A DNA stretch of 64,000 nt, taken from positions 248,001 to 312,000 of the forward strand of contig JAYKXP010000003.1 of assembly GCA_037176845.1 (NCBI GenBank), read 5' to 3'. Within the stretch, counting starts at the first letter, position 1, and the number at the start of each line of letters is the position of its first letter. Of the stretch, positions 24,066 through 33,262 are shown piece by piece. Under the pieces are notes generated by a model that saw only the letters and a program-made list of their open reading frames with translations, was not told where the DNA came from and searched no databases. Both the position numbers and the translations under genes were made by a program. The DNA comes from Paramarasmius palmivorus (lineage: Eukaryota > Basidiomycota > Agaricomycetes > Agaricales > Marasmiaceae).

Positions 24066-24236
24066 TACGGTGCGCTAACTTTCAAACGCTTTGTGGTTAT
24101 TCATGGTGCTCACATATTGATCGCCATCTTTCGGGTCTTATTATCAGGAAGTTGTCTTCATTTCGGCTCAACTGCAAAGAGGTTGTCAGATTCGACGAAG
24201 ACACTTCTATCAGTTATCTGTTCATCCAGAGAAAGA
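24066..24236. repeat. duplicated intergenic segment, copy 2
   Basis: Diverged copy of the 22568-22748 segment (CTTTCAAACGCTTTGTGGTT, CTCACATATTGATCGCCATC, TTCGACGAAGACACTTCTAT). Confidence 0.6.
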
Positions 24237-24376
24237 TCCCATGGTACTTTCATGACAGGATTCAGATAAAATCGAGATCCTAGCGAAGGCCCAAACATGA
24301 CGGAACTTTTGGAATTTGATGCACGAATTCGACATTCCAGAACCCCCGGGCCGCTCTCCTCCATCCGTAGTCATAT

Positions 24377-24587
24377 CTAACATGGTATGCAGGGATGACC
24401 ATTTCCTGGACAGACAACACAATCCGGCTTGAGGGTTGGGACTTCCCGCTTCTTCAAGGACCCTGGGATCCTAGAGGCATGTCAGCGAAATACGTCGAAT
24501 GTCAAGTAATACCTCGACGTACTGGATAGGATTTGCTACCACTAGGAGAAGCGGGAGAAAAAGGCTGAGTATGTGATAGAGTTGCAT
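24377..24587 (-). CDS. type-A secreted CxxC protein, copy A3, module 1 lost
   Basis: 52 residues, exons 24587-24523 and 24470-24377, open throughout. The signal peptide MQLYHILSLFLPLLLVVA and module 2 (CVVCPGNGHPCIPC) are kept. The first cysteine module is absent: exon 2 goes from IPGSL straight to KKREVPTLKPD, which carries a dibasic KKR site. This could be a functional shortened variant or an early step of decay. Confidence 0.65.
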
Positions 24588-24879
24588 CCCGTAATAAAAT
24601 AGAGGACTAGGTTGCGAATAGGTTGTGCTAGGGCGTTGGTTCAGTTTTCATTCTTATATAGTTCTCTGGGCTATCATGATCCAAGCTGACATATGACATA
24701 TGTGGCAGATCTCTTACGAGTACCTTGGTGTCCAGTTGGGTGGGGTCTCCGCCTCTGATGCATGGTTATTGGACAGACCCGGACTGACTCGGATGTGACT
24801 TCTTGAGTACAGATGATAACTACGTATAGAACGGCTTTGAGATCCACTCGCACTCTACAAAGTTCCGTATGCACACCTT

Positions 24880-25172
24880 TACGTGCATTCTACTGGTGAC
24901 GATCGGGCGCACAAATCGGGAGTCACGTTCCTGAAACTACACAGAGTGGGTACAGTATGTTGTCCAAGATATCGTTTACTGACCGTATCAGACACAGAAG
25001 CCTCAGGCCGCAGTGATGCCACTGCGGTGTTTGGCCCTTGCCGAGCGCTAATGTTGAAGGGAACACATCGTGATTCGTGAATACGGCGCATCAGCAAACC
25101 AGCAGATTAAGATCATCCATTTACACGGGATATGCCACTGCATTGATCGCGGGAAGAGGCATCTGGGGTGCA
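24880..25172 (-). pseudogene. type-B secreted protein remnant, copy B3
   Basis: Starts at 25172 with ATGCACCCCAGATGCCTCTT. An internal deletion removes most of the hydrophobic core of the signal peptide relative to B5 at 28902. The following intron and exon sequence (AACACATCGT, AAGATATCGTTTACTGACC) is recognisable but the cysteine exon is not intact. Confidence 0.5.
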
Positions 25173-25413
25173 TTCCGAATCCAGTACTCTGATATAGATG
25201 TTGCAGTCTGATTGCAGTATGCAAGAGTTTGCACCCCCATGCTCACGCAAATTTCACTATGTTCAAGCACGGGTCTAAGGGAATACTCACTGGCAGAACA
25301 TACGCAATACTAACGAGTCGGAACGCCATCGATTTCGAGCTCTCGCATCTGCAGAAACGGTCAGGAAAGGAAATTGAGGTTGCCTATAAGGTAATTGGCG
25401 GGACGTTGGGCTA

Positions 25414-25580
25414 GGAAGTATGTTACGGTGGATCGCGTCTCAAACGACTTCGTAGCTATATCCACAGCCCTCTCTCGGGGTTTAGTATAGTAGCGGCTAG
25501 CCATGCTCATTTCAGCTCGAGGTTGTCTAATTCGACCAAAACACCTCATTGAGTCATTCGGCTATTTACACCAAAAATTT
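25414..25580. repeat. duplicated intergenic segment, copy 3
   Basis: Closest relative of the 22568 segment (GGCTAGGAAGTATGTTACGG, CTCAAACGACTTCGTAGCTA, ACCAAAACACCTCATTGAGT). Confidence 0.7.
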
Positions 25581-25751
25581 ATCTTGAGAGAGCGAGTAAA
25601 TTGCTTTCAATTCAATAAGTGATCAAACATCCAGAGGTAAACGCAACCAGAATGTCCAGACCGAAACACGATGAACAAGTTGATGCATAAGCCCAACATT
25701 TCCAAGCCCCATTTCCTTCATCTTTCCTAATGTGTATCTTCCACCTCCGAA

Positions 25752-26241
25752 TCTATACTATACGAAATTTAGAATGGAAGACAAACGGCTTAGACAAAGA
25801 ACAGCCGAGAAAATTCTAGAACTCGGGAATTATCTTTTGTCCGTTACAAGATCAGCAAGTTATCAGCAAACCGCTCGAAGCTTCGAGAACCTTCAACGTG
25901 TAACGGGTATTGATGAATGGTATTGAAGCAACCGAAGACTACGGTCTGCAGTCTTGGGATGGACATCAATGGGTATAGTACTAAACGAGCTAGCAATGAA
26001 AGTACTGATAAACAACAGGGTGTTCTTTTGATTGGTACATGTAAATTCTTTGCTTTAAGAGTGCTCTAAGATCACTCAGTGATACGTACTTACGATTATC
26101 GCAGGTTAGTTTGAATATGATTACACAATGGCATGCAAAGTGCATACAGGTGAGTATTAGCAGCTTTAACAACTGTGTAATATTGACTTCAAGTTCCTGG
26201 ATTTGTATAACTGCCGTGCGAAGCACGGGTTAGCGTTCTAG
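25752..26241 (+). mobile_element. non-autonomous Helitron, 490 bp
   Basis: The 5' end reads TCTATACTATACG immediately after an A (25751). The 3' end has a 6-bp-stem hairpin CCGTGC-GAA-GCACGG (26214-26228), then nine bases, then CTAG (26238-26241), followed by T. A 5' TC, a subterminal hairpin, CTAG and insertion between A and T without target duplication are the defining features of Helitrons. No RepHel protein is encoded. The 3' end abuts the coding end of copy A4, and sequence related to the missing end of A4 (CCTAATGTGTATCTTCCACC) lies just left of the 5' end, so the element is inserted in A4's second cysteine module. Confidence 0.8.
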
Positions 26242-26246
26242 TACTA

Positions 26247-26452
26247 TTAACAGCGTATATACAGCCCAGGTCGAGAGTTGGAACGTGCTTCCCTTCGTGG
26301 AAAACAGTCACCGGCTGGACTGCAGCATATCGCTGGGGCACTGGAGGCATGTGAGATGTGTTGAGTATCGAAAATGACTTCACGCACGGGACAGGGTTTG
26401 CTGCGACTAGGAGCAGAGAAAGCCCAAGACTAAGCATGCGAAGGAGTTGCAT
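26247..26452 (-). pseudogene. type-A copy A4, frameshifted and split by a Helitron
   Basis: The signal exon (26452-26388, MQLLRMLSLGLSLLLVAA) and the start of exon 2 (from 26340, APAICCSPAGDC) are recognisable. A frameshift inside the spacer then takes the frame to a stop at 26247. In the alternative frame the spacer KHVPTLDLGC is still readable. The element at 25752-26241 interrupts the remainder of module 2. This copy is dead or drastically altered. Confidence 0.7.
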
Positions 26453-26500
26453 CTCGGACTAAAGAATCGAGTTGAGCTAGAGCGTGCGGGGTATATCGTG

Positions 26501-26510
26501 TTCTTATATG
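26501..26510 (-). promoter_or_regulatory. TATA-like element of copy A4
   Basis: CATATAAGAA on the minus strand, 49-58 bp before the A4 ATG. Confidence 0.5.
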
Positions 26511-27967
26511 ATTCTCCGGGCCAGATGTGACAGCCTGAATAATAGCTTGGGAGTCCTGGACCTGAAATCCGACCAGTTGGATTTGTGACCCGCTGTTGGT
26601 GAGAAAATTGTTCTCTGAGATTTATTTCTCGTGGTTGATACACATCGATGTGCTATCAGGCTTTATTAGTACGGCGAGGGTTGAACGTTGAACGTTGAGA
26701 GCGCTGGCGAACCTGCGAGCACATTGTGAAAGCACGCGGTGCGTCGCCGCTTCGTGCCACGAGAAGAAGCATGCAGCTCATGTAATGAAATGCACATCCT
26801 GTAAGTATATATCGCCGCTTTTACAGGTACAATAGTTGAAGTCATTGTCTTGGAACTATTGATGGTGGCTGCCAAGTTTCCGAGTCACTGGGCGAAGATT
26901 TCAATCAAAAAAATCTCGTCAAGGAAGGAAGGACCGCTTACACATCAAACCTTTCACTTTCGATCCTGTCCAATTCGCTTGCTTGCTCGACATGTCTGAC
27001 GAAAGACGGAGGTTGAAACGTTGATCAAGAGGAGGTCAGGTAAGGACTCAGGCCCAGGAATCAGAATGGCTTGAGGCTGTTTGTTTTCCGTGGGAACGAT
27101 CGAGTCTCACAGTCACGTACTCATATACATAGCCTAGCCTGGCTTTACCCACTTGACAAGCTCAAGAGATTTTACTGGCACTCACCGATCCTCACAACAC
27201 TAAACGGGCTTGACACTACACCGCCCAAAGTGTCTCTTTTGGTCAATTGGTCAAAATCTCCAAGACGGGTAGCTTTACGATTTCCTCGCATGACATAGTG
27301 GTACAACCTCCAGCTATCCACAATCACCCTGTTGACGTTGTCGACATGAGGCACAATAGACTCTGGAGATAACGGCCATTCTTATATTTGGGCAGAACAA
27401 GGGCAGAAAAGGCGTCTTGAGTTGCAATACCAAGGTACGCTTTACTCTCTAGACTTTCACCTGGATGAGTTGTAATTGACCTTTGATCTAGATTGTACCA
27501 CGTATTGATGCAAGCAAGATCGTGGCATGTCAAATCCTGCGACCACATTCTTCCAGAATCCCGAAGTTTTTCTCCTTATCTGGGCAAACCTTTGTACTTG
27601 AATACGATATCCGAATGCAGACCAACTCCACTACCTCTAAACACGAGTGCACATTGCAGAGTTCCGTAACTGGTGCAATCCATGTTTCGTGATCTATAGG
27701 CGGAAAGCTGCCACTCGATATCACCGTGTTAGACCGCCGCGAACCTCCTAGTCAGTAGGGCAGATTTAAGGCTAGGACAATCGAAACGGGACGACGGGCT
27801 ATGGAATGTACACACTTTCATGAAGGTGGTAGGTAGTAGCAAGCGCAACATCTGGAAGTGCGTCGACGCATGGTAGTGCAGTCCCATAGATGGTACGGTT
27901 CAAATCCGGTGACACGTTCCGCCATGAGCGTGGTTGTCCCTTCGGCCCTTTCCCTCCAACTCCTGCG
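26511..27967. other. unit-4 flank, no supported gene
   Basis: About 1.4 kb upstream of A4. Open frames are short and unrelated to known families. I could not find a type-B relative here, unlike in units 1, 3, 5 and 6. Confidence 0.4.
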
Positions 27968-28284
27968 CTAGCATAACTTGCATTTCGCGCCATTACAAAT
28001 AATGCAGTTAGGCTTGGGGGGAAGAATGTCCTGCTTGGCTTCGCGACAAGGTATACAGGTGCCGTTCCCGCAGATCATACAGTTCGAATCGCGTTCCTGG
28101 ATCGATACAGGTGAATACGAATTGCAAAGGGGAATCGACGTAGTGCTAACGAACCTCTAGAGTAGCTGGGATTCTGAGCGGACGTCAGTTGTGTGCTGAT
28201 AATATACAGTTCGACATACCCAATAGGAGTTGCCACTACCAAGAGAAGAGGGAGCAAAAGGCTGAGTGTGTGAAGAAATTGTAT
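27968..28284 (-). pseudogene. type-A copy A5, start codon changed to ATA
   Basis: Three exons (28284-28220, 28173-28155, 28096-27968) give an intact 70-residue frame with an intact signal core (SLLLPLLLVVATP), module 1 CMICGNGTCIPC, spacer REAKQDILPPKPN, and module 2 CIICNGAKCKLC. The codon that is ATG in the other copies is ATA here (TCCGAGATACAATT against CCGAGATGCAA). The TATA element upstream has also drifted to TATGTG. Reading frame and splice sites are otherwise clean. The copy is either recently inactivated or started from a non-AUG codon; the next in-frame candidate is a TTG within the signal core. Confidence 0.65.
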
Positions 28285-28603
28285 CTCGGATTAGAGGTCT
28301 CAGTTGTGCTAGGGTGTTGTACGATTTCCATTCTTATGTGATGTTCCAGGTTACTAATCAAGTTGGCATATCTGGTAGATCTTTTACGGGTTCCTTGTGG
28401 CCAAATCGCGGGTTTTGTGCTTTTCACACATGGTTACTTGGACCAATTTATGAGATATACTTCTGATATTAGGGTGCTTGAGTATATATGGCTACAGAGC
28501 CTCGAGGTCCACGCAGCCGAGCTAAGGAGGCACCATACACCCATCGTAATAGCGGTTTACGTGCATCCCATACGCTTCCTTGGCGCATGTGTACACCTGA
28601 CTA

Positions 28604-28902
28604 TTAGCACCCGGCAGAACACCCAGTGGGTGTGCAAACCACACAACGTCTCTGAATTTATATAGAGTAAGCACAGTAGGTTGCCCAAGATATTCTTCGC
28701 TTACCGTTACAACTAAAGAGGCGGCTCTCAGGTTGATGCTATTCGAGTCATTTGGCTCTTTCAGAGCGCTAACAAGGGAACACATCGTCAGCACAGATCA
28801 GCGAGCGATTAAATTGTCATCTTACACGGGATGCGCCACGGCCTTGGTCATGAGGAAGGGCAAAAGCAGGCAGCTCAGTACGGAGAGGTGCGTGAAGTGC
28901 AT
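28604..28902 (-). CDS. type-B secreted cysteine protein, copy B5
   Basis: 62 residues in three exons (28902-28826, 28768-28705, 28651-28604), all phases consistent. Signal peptide MHFTHLSVLSCLLLPFLM with TKAVAHPV at its end; middle ALKEPNDSNSINLRAASLVV; last exon RRCVVCTPTGCSAGC, then stop. It has a single cysteine module resembling module 2 of the type-A proteins, so the two types are probably related. It precedes A5 on the same strand. Function unknown. Confidence 0.65.
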
Positions 28903-29535
28903 TTCGGAGGAGTCAGCGTTCAATGTTCAACGTGCAGGGCGGTGGATATGCTAGGGACGAGATGGGATATACAAGAATCTGCATTCCCCGTACTTATCCA
29001 TATTTCATTGTATTGCTTCTGTATGGGTGAGGTATACGGAGCATCTCATCGTGATGGTAGCTGGGGGTTGGCGGTTCGACTTGATGAGGAGCGGAAAGGG
29101 TATTCAGGAACACCTTTTTTCATCAATCGATGGCACCCGCTGGACAATAACTTGAAAAGGTCGGAGATGGCTTCCCGCATTTCGACTGTGTGTTTTCCAT
29201 TATTGCTTTCTGCTATGTATTTATTGAACCCTGTTGTAACGAAAGCACTGAGTATGATGAATTTACTGTCATGATTCAATCAAGCTAGAATCTAGAATCA
29301 ATCCTTCCTTTCCTTCTTCAGCCTTCTTTACCGAAACTTTCACGTTCAGCGCTTCAAAATATTAATGCTATTCTTGGTCTCTATCTCACCGTTCAGTCCG
29401 GGCACATCCAAGTACCGCAATGGTTGTCAGCTGCTTGTAAGCCTGAGACACATGCTTGCTTTTCTACACCTACTACAGAACTACAGAACCTTTTCTACCG
29501 TTGTCTTAGAATTCGAGCTCTTTCTCAATCAGACG

Positions 29536-29852
29536 CTAACACGGTTGGCAGTGTCCGTCGGATGTGCAAAATATGCACTCAGGTTCGAGTACCGGGACGT
29601 CTTGGACTTCACGGCAGCTCGTACAGATACCGTTTTCGCAGATTTGACATCGTCCCTATGTTAACAGAAGTTGAACGTGAGGCGAGTGAGAGGATTGAGG
29701 TATTGACGTGCCTCAAGGATATCTGGAAGTCTATGGGGATGTTTGGTTAGTTGTGTTGTACAAGCATGGAGTAACATCTCGACGTACGCGATGGGATTTG
29801 CCACTACCAAGAGGAGAGGGAGCAAAATGCTGAATACGCGGAGCAGTTGCAT
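29536..29852 (-). CDS. type-A secreted CxxC protein, copy A6
   Basis: 67 residues, exons 29852-29788, 29730-29712 (19 nt) and 29655-29536. Signal peptide MQLLRVFSILLPLLLVVANP, then LPDILE, GRCQICENGICTSC (module 1), spacer REVQDVPVLEPE, and CIFCTSDGHCQPC (module 2). Intron 2 runs GCACGT...CATAG, so it is a GC-AG intron; its position matches the canonical GT intron of A5, A7 and A8. The frame is otherwise undamaged. Confidence 0.75.
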
Positions 29853-30192
29853 CTCGGACTAGAGTGTGCTGCATGTCAGTTCAATGCAGACTCTTATATG
29901 ATATTTTCTAGTGGCGACGTCCATGATACACGTTCCTTGATGTTCAGTTGGCTGGGCTTGCCGCTCCACAGCCCATTGTCGAGCAAATTCATTTCTGGGA
30001 ACAACATGCGGACATGCTTGATGCAGGCAGTAATAGAAGGCGGCAGTGCCGGACATAGGAGAATCGCATAAAACAGCCTTCATGATACGGACATGCAGTT
30101 AAGGTTCTGAGATGGGTACGATGGATATACCCACTGCCCAAGTTAGCTTCATGAGCATCATTCTTCCTTAGATGTCTGTCATAATCAGGGCA

Positions 30193-30524
30193 TCAGCGGC
30201 ACCGCTTGGTATTCGAAGAGCATTGGCCTGATGGTGTACAGACTACACAGTCGGAGCCAGGTCCCTGAATTTGAGCAAAAATGAGCACGGGATGTAGTCT
30301 AAGATATTCTGGGAATTACGGACTTCTTCAACCACTGTCAGTGTTTCACTGACACTGGTCGCGGCCTTTGGTTCCTGCAGCGCACTGACGAAGAGCATCC
30401 ATCGTGAGCACATCAAAAGGAAGCCATTCAGAGGGTCATCTACACACACTGGATGCGCCGCCACCTGGATCATCAGGAGATATGAAATCAAGCAGCCCAG
30501 CACGGGAAGGCGAATAAGATACAT
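30193..30524 (-). CDS. type-B secreted cysteine protein, copy B6
   Basis: 69 residues in three exons (30524-30448, 30384-30324, 30264-30193). Signal peptide MYLIRLPVLGCLISYLLMIQ followed by VAAHPV, the middle exon ALQEPKAATSVSETLTVVEE, and the last exon GPGSDCVVCTPSGQC, then SSNTKRCR. It aligns with B5 at the signal exon, the ALxEP motif and CVVCTP. The frame is also open upstream to 30581 in exon 1, but the ATG at 30524 matches the start of B5. A TATATATA stretch lies about 70 bp upstream. It precedes A6. Confidence 0.6.
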
Positions 30525-31387
30525 CTTGAAGGCGTTTGGGGCTTGGAACTTGAAGCTTGAAGTGTCAATGCGGAAAGGCATACTGCTCCTATATATACCG
30601 TTATAGTCGTCGCATCGCTCCCAATTTCATATGCACATAGCCTGACTATTGGCTGCCAGACCGCAGCAAAGTGGTTCTGGCTGGAAGGCGACATTTCGAC
30701 CTGATGAAATTCAGAGACCCTTCTGTTGTCCATCTTTGGTGATGGAAGAGCGTATCCATCACCGTTTCCTATCAACGTTTCCTATTGTTACTGGCCTCCG
30801 GTCAACTGAAACCTGTTTCAACAAACATGACTACTTCAATACATACGAATTGAATAGACCGACCGTTGTAACGATTACATATAACCAAAATCGCTCTCGT
30901 TCATTCTCTTGTTCAGCTAGAATAGTAGCAAACCCATTTGTGTTGGCCGTTTGGTGGAAGTTGAAGCGTAAGGTTTGACGCGGCAAAGAAAGAAGGATCA
31001 GTAGGCAAAACAATCACGTCGGTCACGGTTTTGGTCAGATATAATAGGGCTGAAGAAAGCACTTCACAGGGCGAGATGTACCGTCTATTGGGAACGGTTG
31101 GGGGGCACATGCCGGACGTTCATTGTGCTCGGTACTCAGTGCTCAGCCATAATCGAGGTACGTCTCTGCCAGAGCGCGAGTCAGCGGAGAACCCCATAAG
31201 ACTCTGGGCCATACCCAACGTCTTGCAAAATTCTGGATGCCGGATGCCGGATGGATGAAGAGAATTTACAAGTGACTTGGCATGTTTACACGCGCAAAAT
31301 CTGTTCTGTCCTAATGTACGCCATGCATGCATGTATCATATTTTGTGGAAAGAAAAGCGAGGCCATAAGATAACAGCATGCGGATAT
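30525..31387. other. intergenic, array to RPS7
   Basis: No gene is supported. It contains a short CTCGGTACTCAGTGCTCAGC motif (about 31129-31148) that recurs near 33.85 kb and 45.3 kb. Confidence 0.4.
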
Positions 31388-32085
31388 CTACTCCTGCGCA
31401 ACAACGGGGAACTCGAAGACAACATCCTTCCCTGTGAGACGACGGTAGACGGAGGAGAACGAGTCGAGTTTGTACTCGAGAACGTTGGCGTCCTTGGAGT
31501 CGAGGAATCTAGACAGATCATAAGTCATCAATTGCGATAATGATGAATGGGAACATACACTCTCAAGAGCTTCGATCCGTCAACAGAAACCCTCGTCCGC
31601 TTTCCAACAATCTCTGTGGGGAAAACCAAATCCTCAAGAATCTTCTCGTGGACGTTGGTGAGAGTCCTGGAACGGGGTCTCTTTTGCTTGACACGGGAGT
31701 GCTTGGAGGGTTTGCGGAGCATGCGGCGCTGAGCGACAAAAACGACATGTCGGTCTGAGAATTTCTTCTCGAGTTCGCGGGTCAGCCTGTAAGATACGAT
31801 ACGATCAATAATCAAACAATTCGGACGATCGCTATCGTCGCACCTTTGCTGAACCTTGTGGAAAGCCTTCAATTGAGGAACGGGAACGAAAATGACAATG
31901 GCCTTCTTTCCTCCACGGACATCGACCTCTCGGGCAGCAGAAATTTGCAAAGGCCGTAACTCAGCCTTGAGCTCTGGAACGTTGTTTTCGAGGTCAACCA
32001 ATGCCTGAGCAACGCTTGTCTCGGTTTCATCGGGAGGAGTGTTGGGTGCATTGGCGGTACGAAGGATTTTGTTGTTGGCCGACAT
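31388..32085 (-). CDS. RPS7: 40S ribosomal protein S7 (eS7)
   Basis: Structural protein of the small ribosomal subunit. Exons 32085-31844, 31786-31559 and 31508-31388 give 196 residues. Family segments: [113 protein letters not shown]. Length and order are typical. It borders the right side of the secreted-protein array. Confidence 0.96.
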
Positions 32086-32942
32086 CGTGTCTTGTGTTCC
32101 TATCGAAAGTACATCCAAAGTCAGTCGCTTGAATCCACCAGTGAAATGGGTATCGTTTGACGCAGCATTACAGTATCTGCCGTCTCGAGGACTGTAGAAG
32201 CGTAATAAGGATAGAAATGAACTCACCGGGCCTCTTGACGGCGACGATGCTTGATTTTTTGTTGGGGTCGCTCGATGGCGTTGACTCGCAGGCTGTGACA
32301 AACAGTCGTGGGACACTATTCCTCGAGTTGGGCTGTCACACTCTGTCACGCTCACGGCGTCACCTAACCTTTACTTCGTCAGTAACCACGTCTGGTCTCC
32401 TCAGGGAAGAAATGAGAAAAATTCACCTTTTCTGGTCTTGAGTCGTCCCATCACTCTTTGTATGTTCTCGATCCTCACACTGCTCAGGCCCGTCGGTGTT
32501 TTGGGCACAACGGTGAGTCTTTCCAAATTCCGATACTCTGTCAGACTGTCTGACAGGTTCGTTTTCAGTCAACACGATCGTGATCTCAGAGAAGACTATC
32601 CCGGTCACATCTTTCCCGAGAGGAACTCTCGCATTACACTCGTGTCGTCTCTTCCGCATGCTCATGTTGATGATCATCCCGCTGCTGCCTGAGGATATCC
32701 GTTATGGTGATGATTACCTCAATGGACTTCAATCGAATTCAATCCTTTGCTCTATATACATCAATGAACTATCTCATTCGACCGGACGCTTACAAGAACC
32801 GTGCGCCACTTGATGTATACGACACGCCTTCCCGTTCGAAATCAAACCATATCTTGACAGTATGTGGATATGGGGTGTAAATTAATCATCCTGGGACGTT
32901 GAAAAGGGAGACATCTTCATCTTTGAAACCCCAGACTCAGAT
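32086..32942. other. RPS7 upstream region
   Basis: Divergent region between RPS7 and copy A7. It probably holds the RPS7 5' UTR with an intron. A plus-strand frame at about 32459-32692 has splice-like sites but no recognisable product. Confidence 0.4.
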
Positions 32943-33262
32943 ATGCATCCCCTTCGTATTATCAGCTTCGTTCTACCATTCGTGCTGATAGCAGCAAAAC
33001 CCATGTATGTCGTCTTGTTCTTTGCAAGTAGTGTCGTTCGCTAACTTACGTTTTCTTGCTAGTCCTGCAAACCAAGAGGTCTGTCAGTATCTGTTTCGAT
33101 GGGTACTATTCTTTAACAACCTGCTGATAGATTCAGACGCGCTGCCAAATATGTGATGCACATGGCCATTGCACAGAATGCCGAGATATACAGGATATCA
33201 CCCTTCTGAAACGCGACTCTAACTGCACCGTTTGCAATAATGGGAAGTGCTACTCATGTTAA
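32943..33262 (+). CDS. dispersed type-A secreted CxxC protein, copy A7
   Basis: About 70 residues, three exons (32943-33004, 33063-33078, 33131-33262), on the opposite strand to the array. Signal peptide MHPLRIISFVLPFVLIAAKP, then PANQE and TRCQICDAHGHCTEC (module 1), spacer RDIQDITLLKRDSN with a dibasic KR, and CTVCNNGKCYSC (module 2). The last exon could instead begin at 33137 (loss of two residues). Intron positions equal those of A5, A6 and A8. Confidence 0.75.

Larger units (their letters stand above)
21448..30524 (-). repeat. tandem array of type-B/type-A secreted cysteine-rich gene units
   Basis: Six direct units, all reading on the minus strand, with type-A starts at 21703, 23187, 24587, 26452, 28284 and 29852 (spacings 1.48, 1.40, 1.87, 1.83 and 1.57 kb). 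In units 1, 3, 5 and 6 a type-B gene or its remnant lies about 300-700 bp upstream of the type-A gene. Unit 2 keeps only a fragment near 23440-23530. Intergenic parts are also duplicated, for example the TTTCAAACGACTTCGTAGCT stretch near 22608 and its relative near 25438. Similarity is moderate, so the duplications are not recent. The array lies between the conserved TTC4 and RPS7 genes. Confidence 0.85.

Noticed and set aside
27880..27925. GGTTCAAATCC resembling a tRNA T-arm
   Set aside because: No matching acceptor, D or anticodon stems around it; not a tRNA.
28831..29274. 147-codon plus-strand frame over the B5 upstream region
   Set aside because: It is antisense to the B5 signal-peptide exon and has no conserved features.
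32459..32692. Possible small gene divergent from RPS7
   Set aside because: Splice-like sites exist but no joined frame gives a recognisable protein; it overlaps the likely RPS7 promoter.
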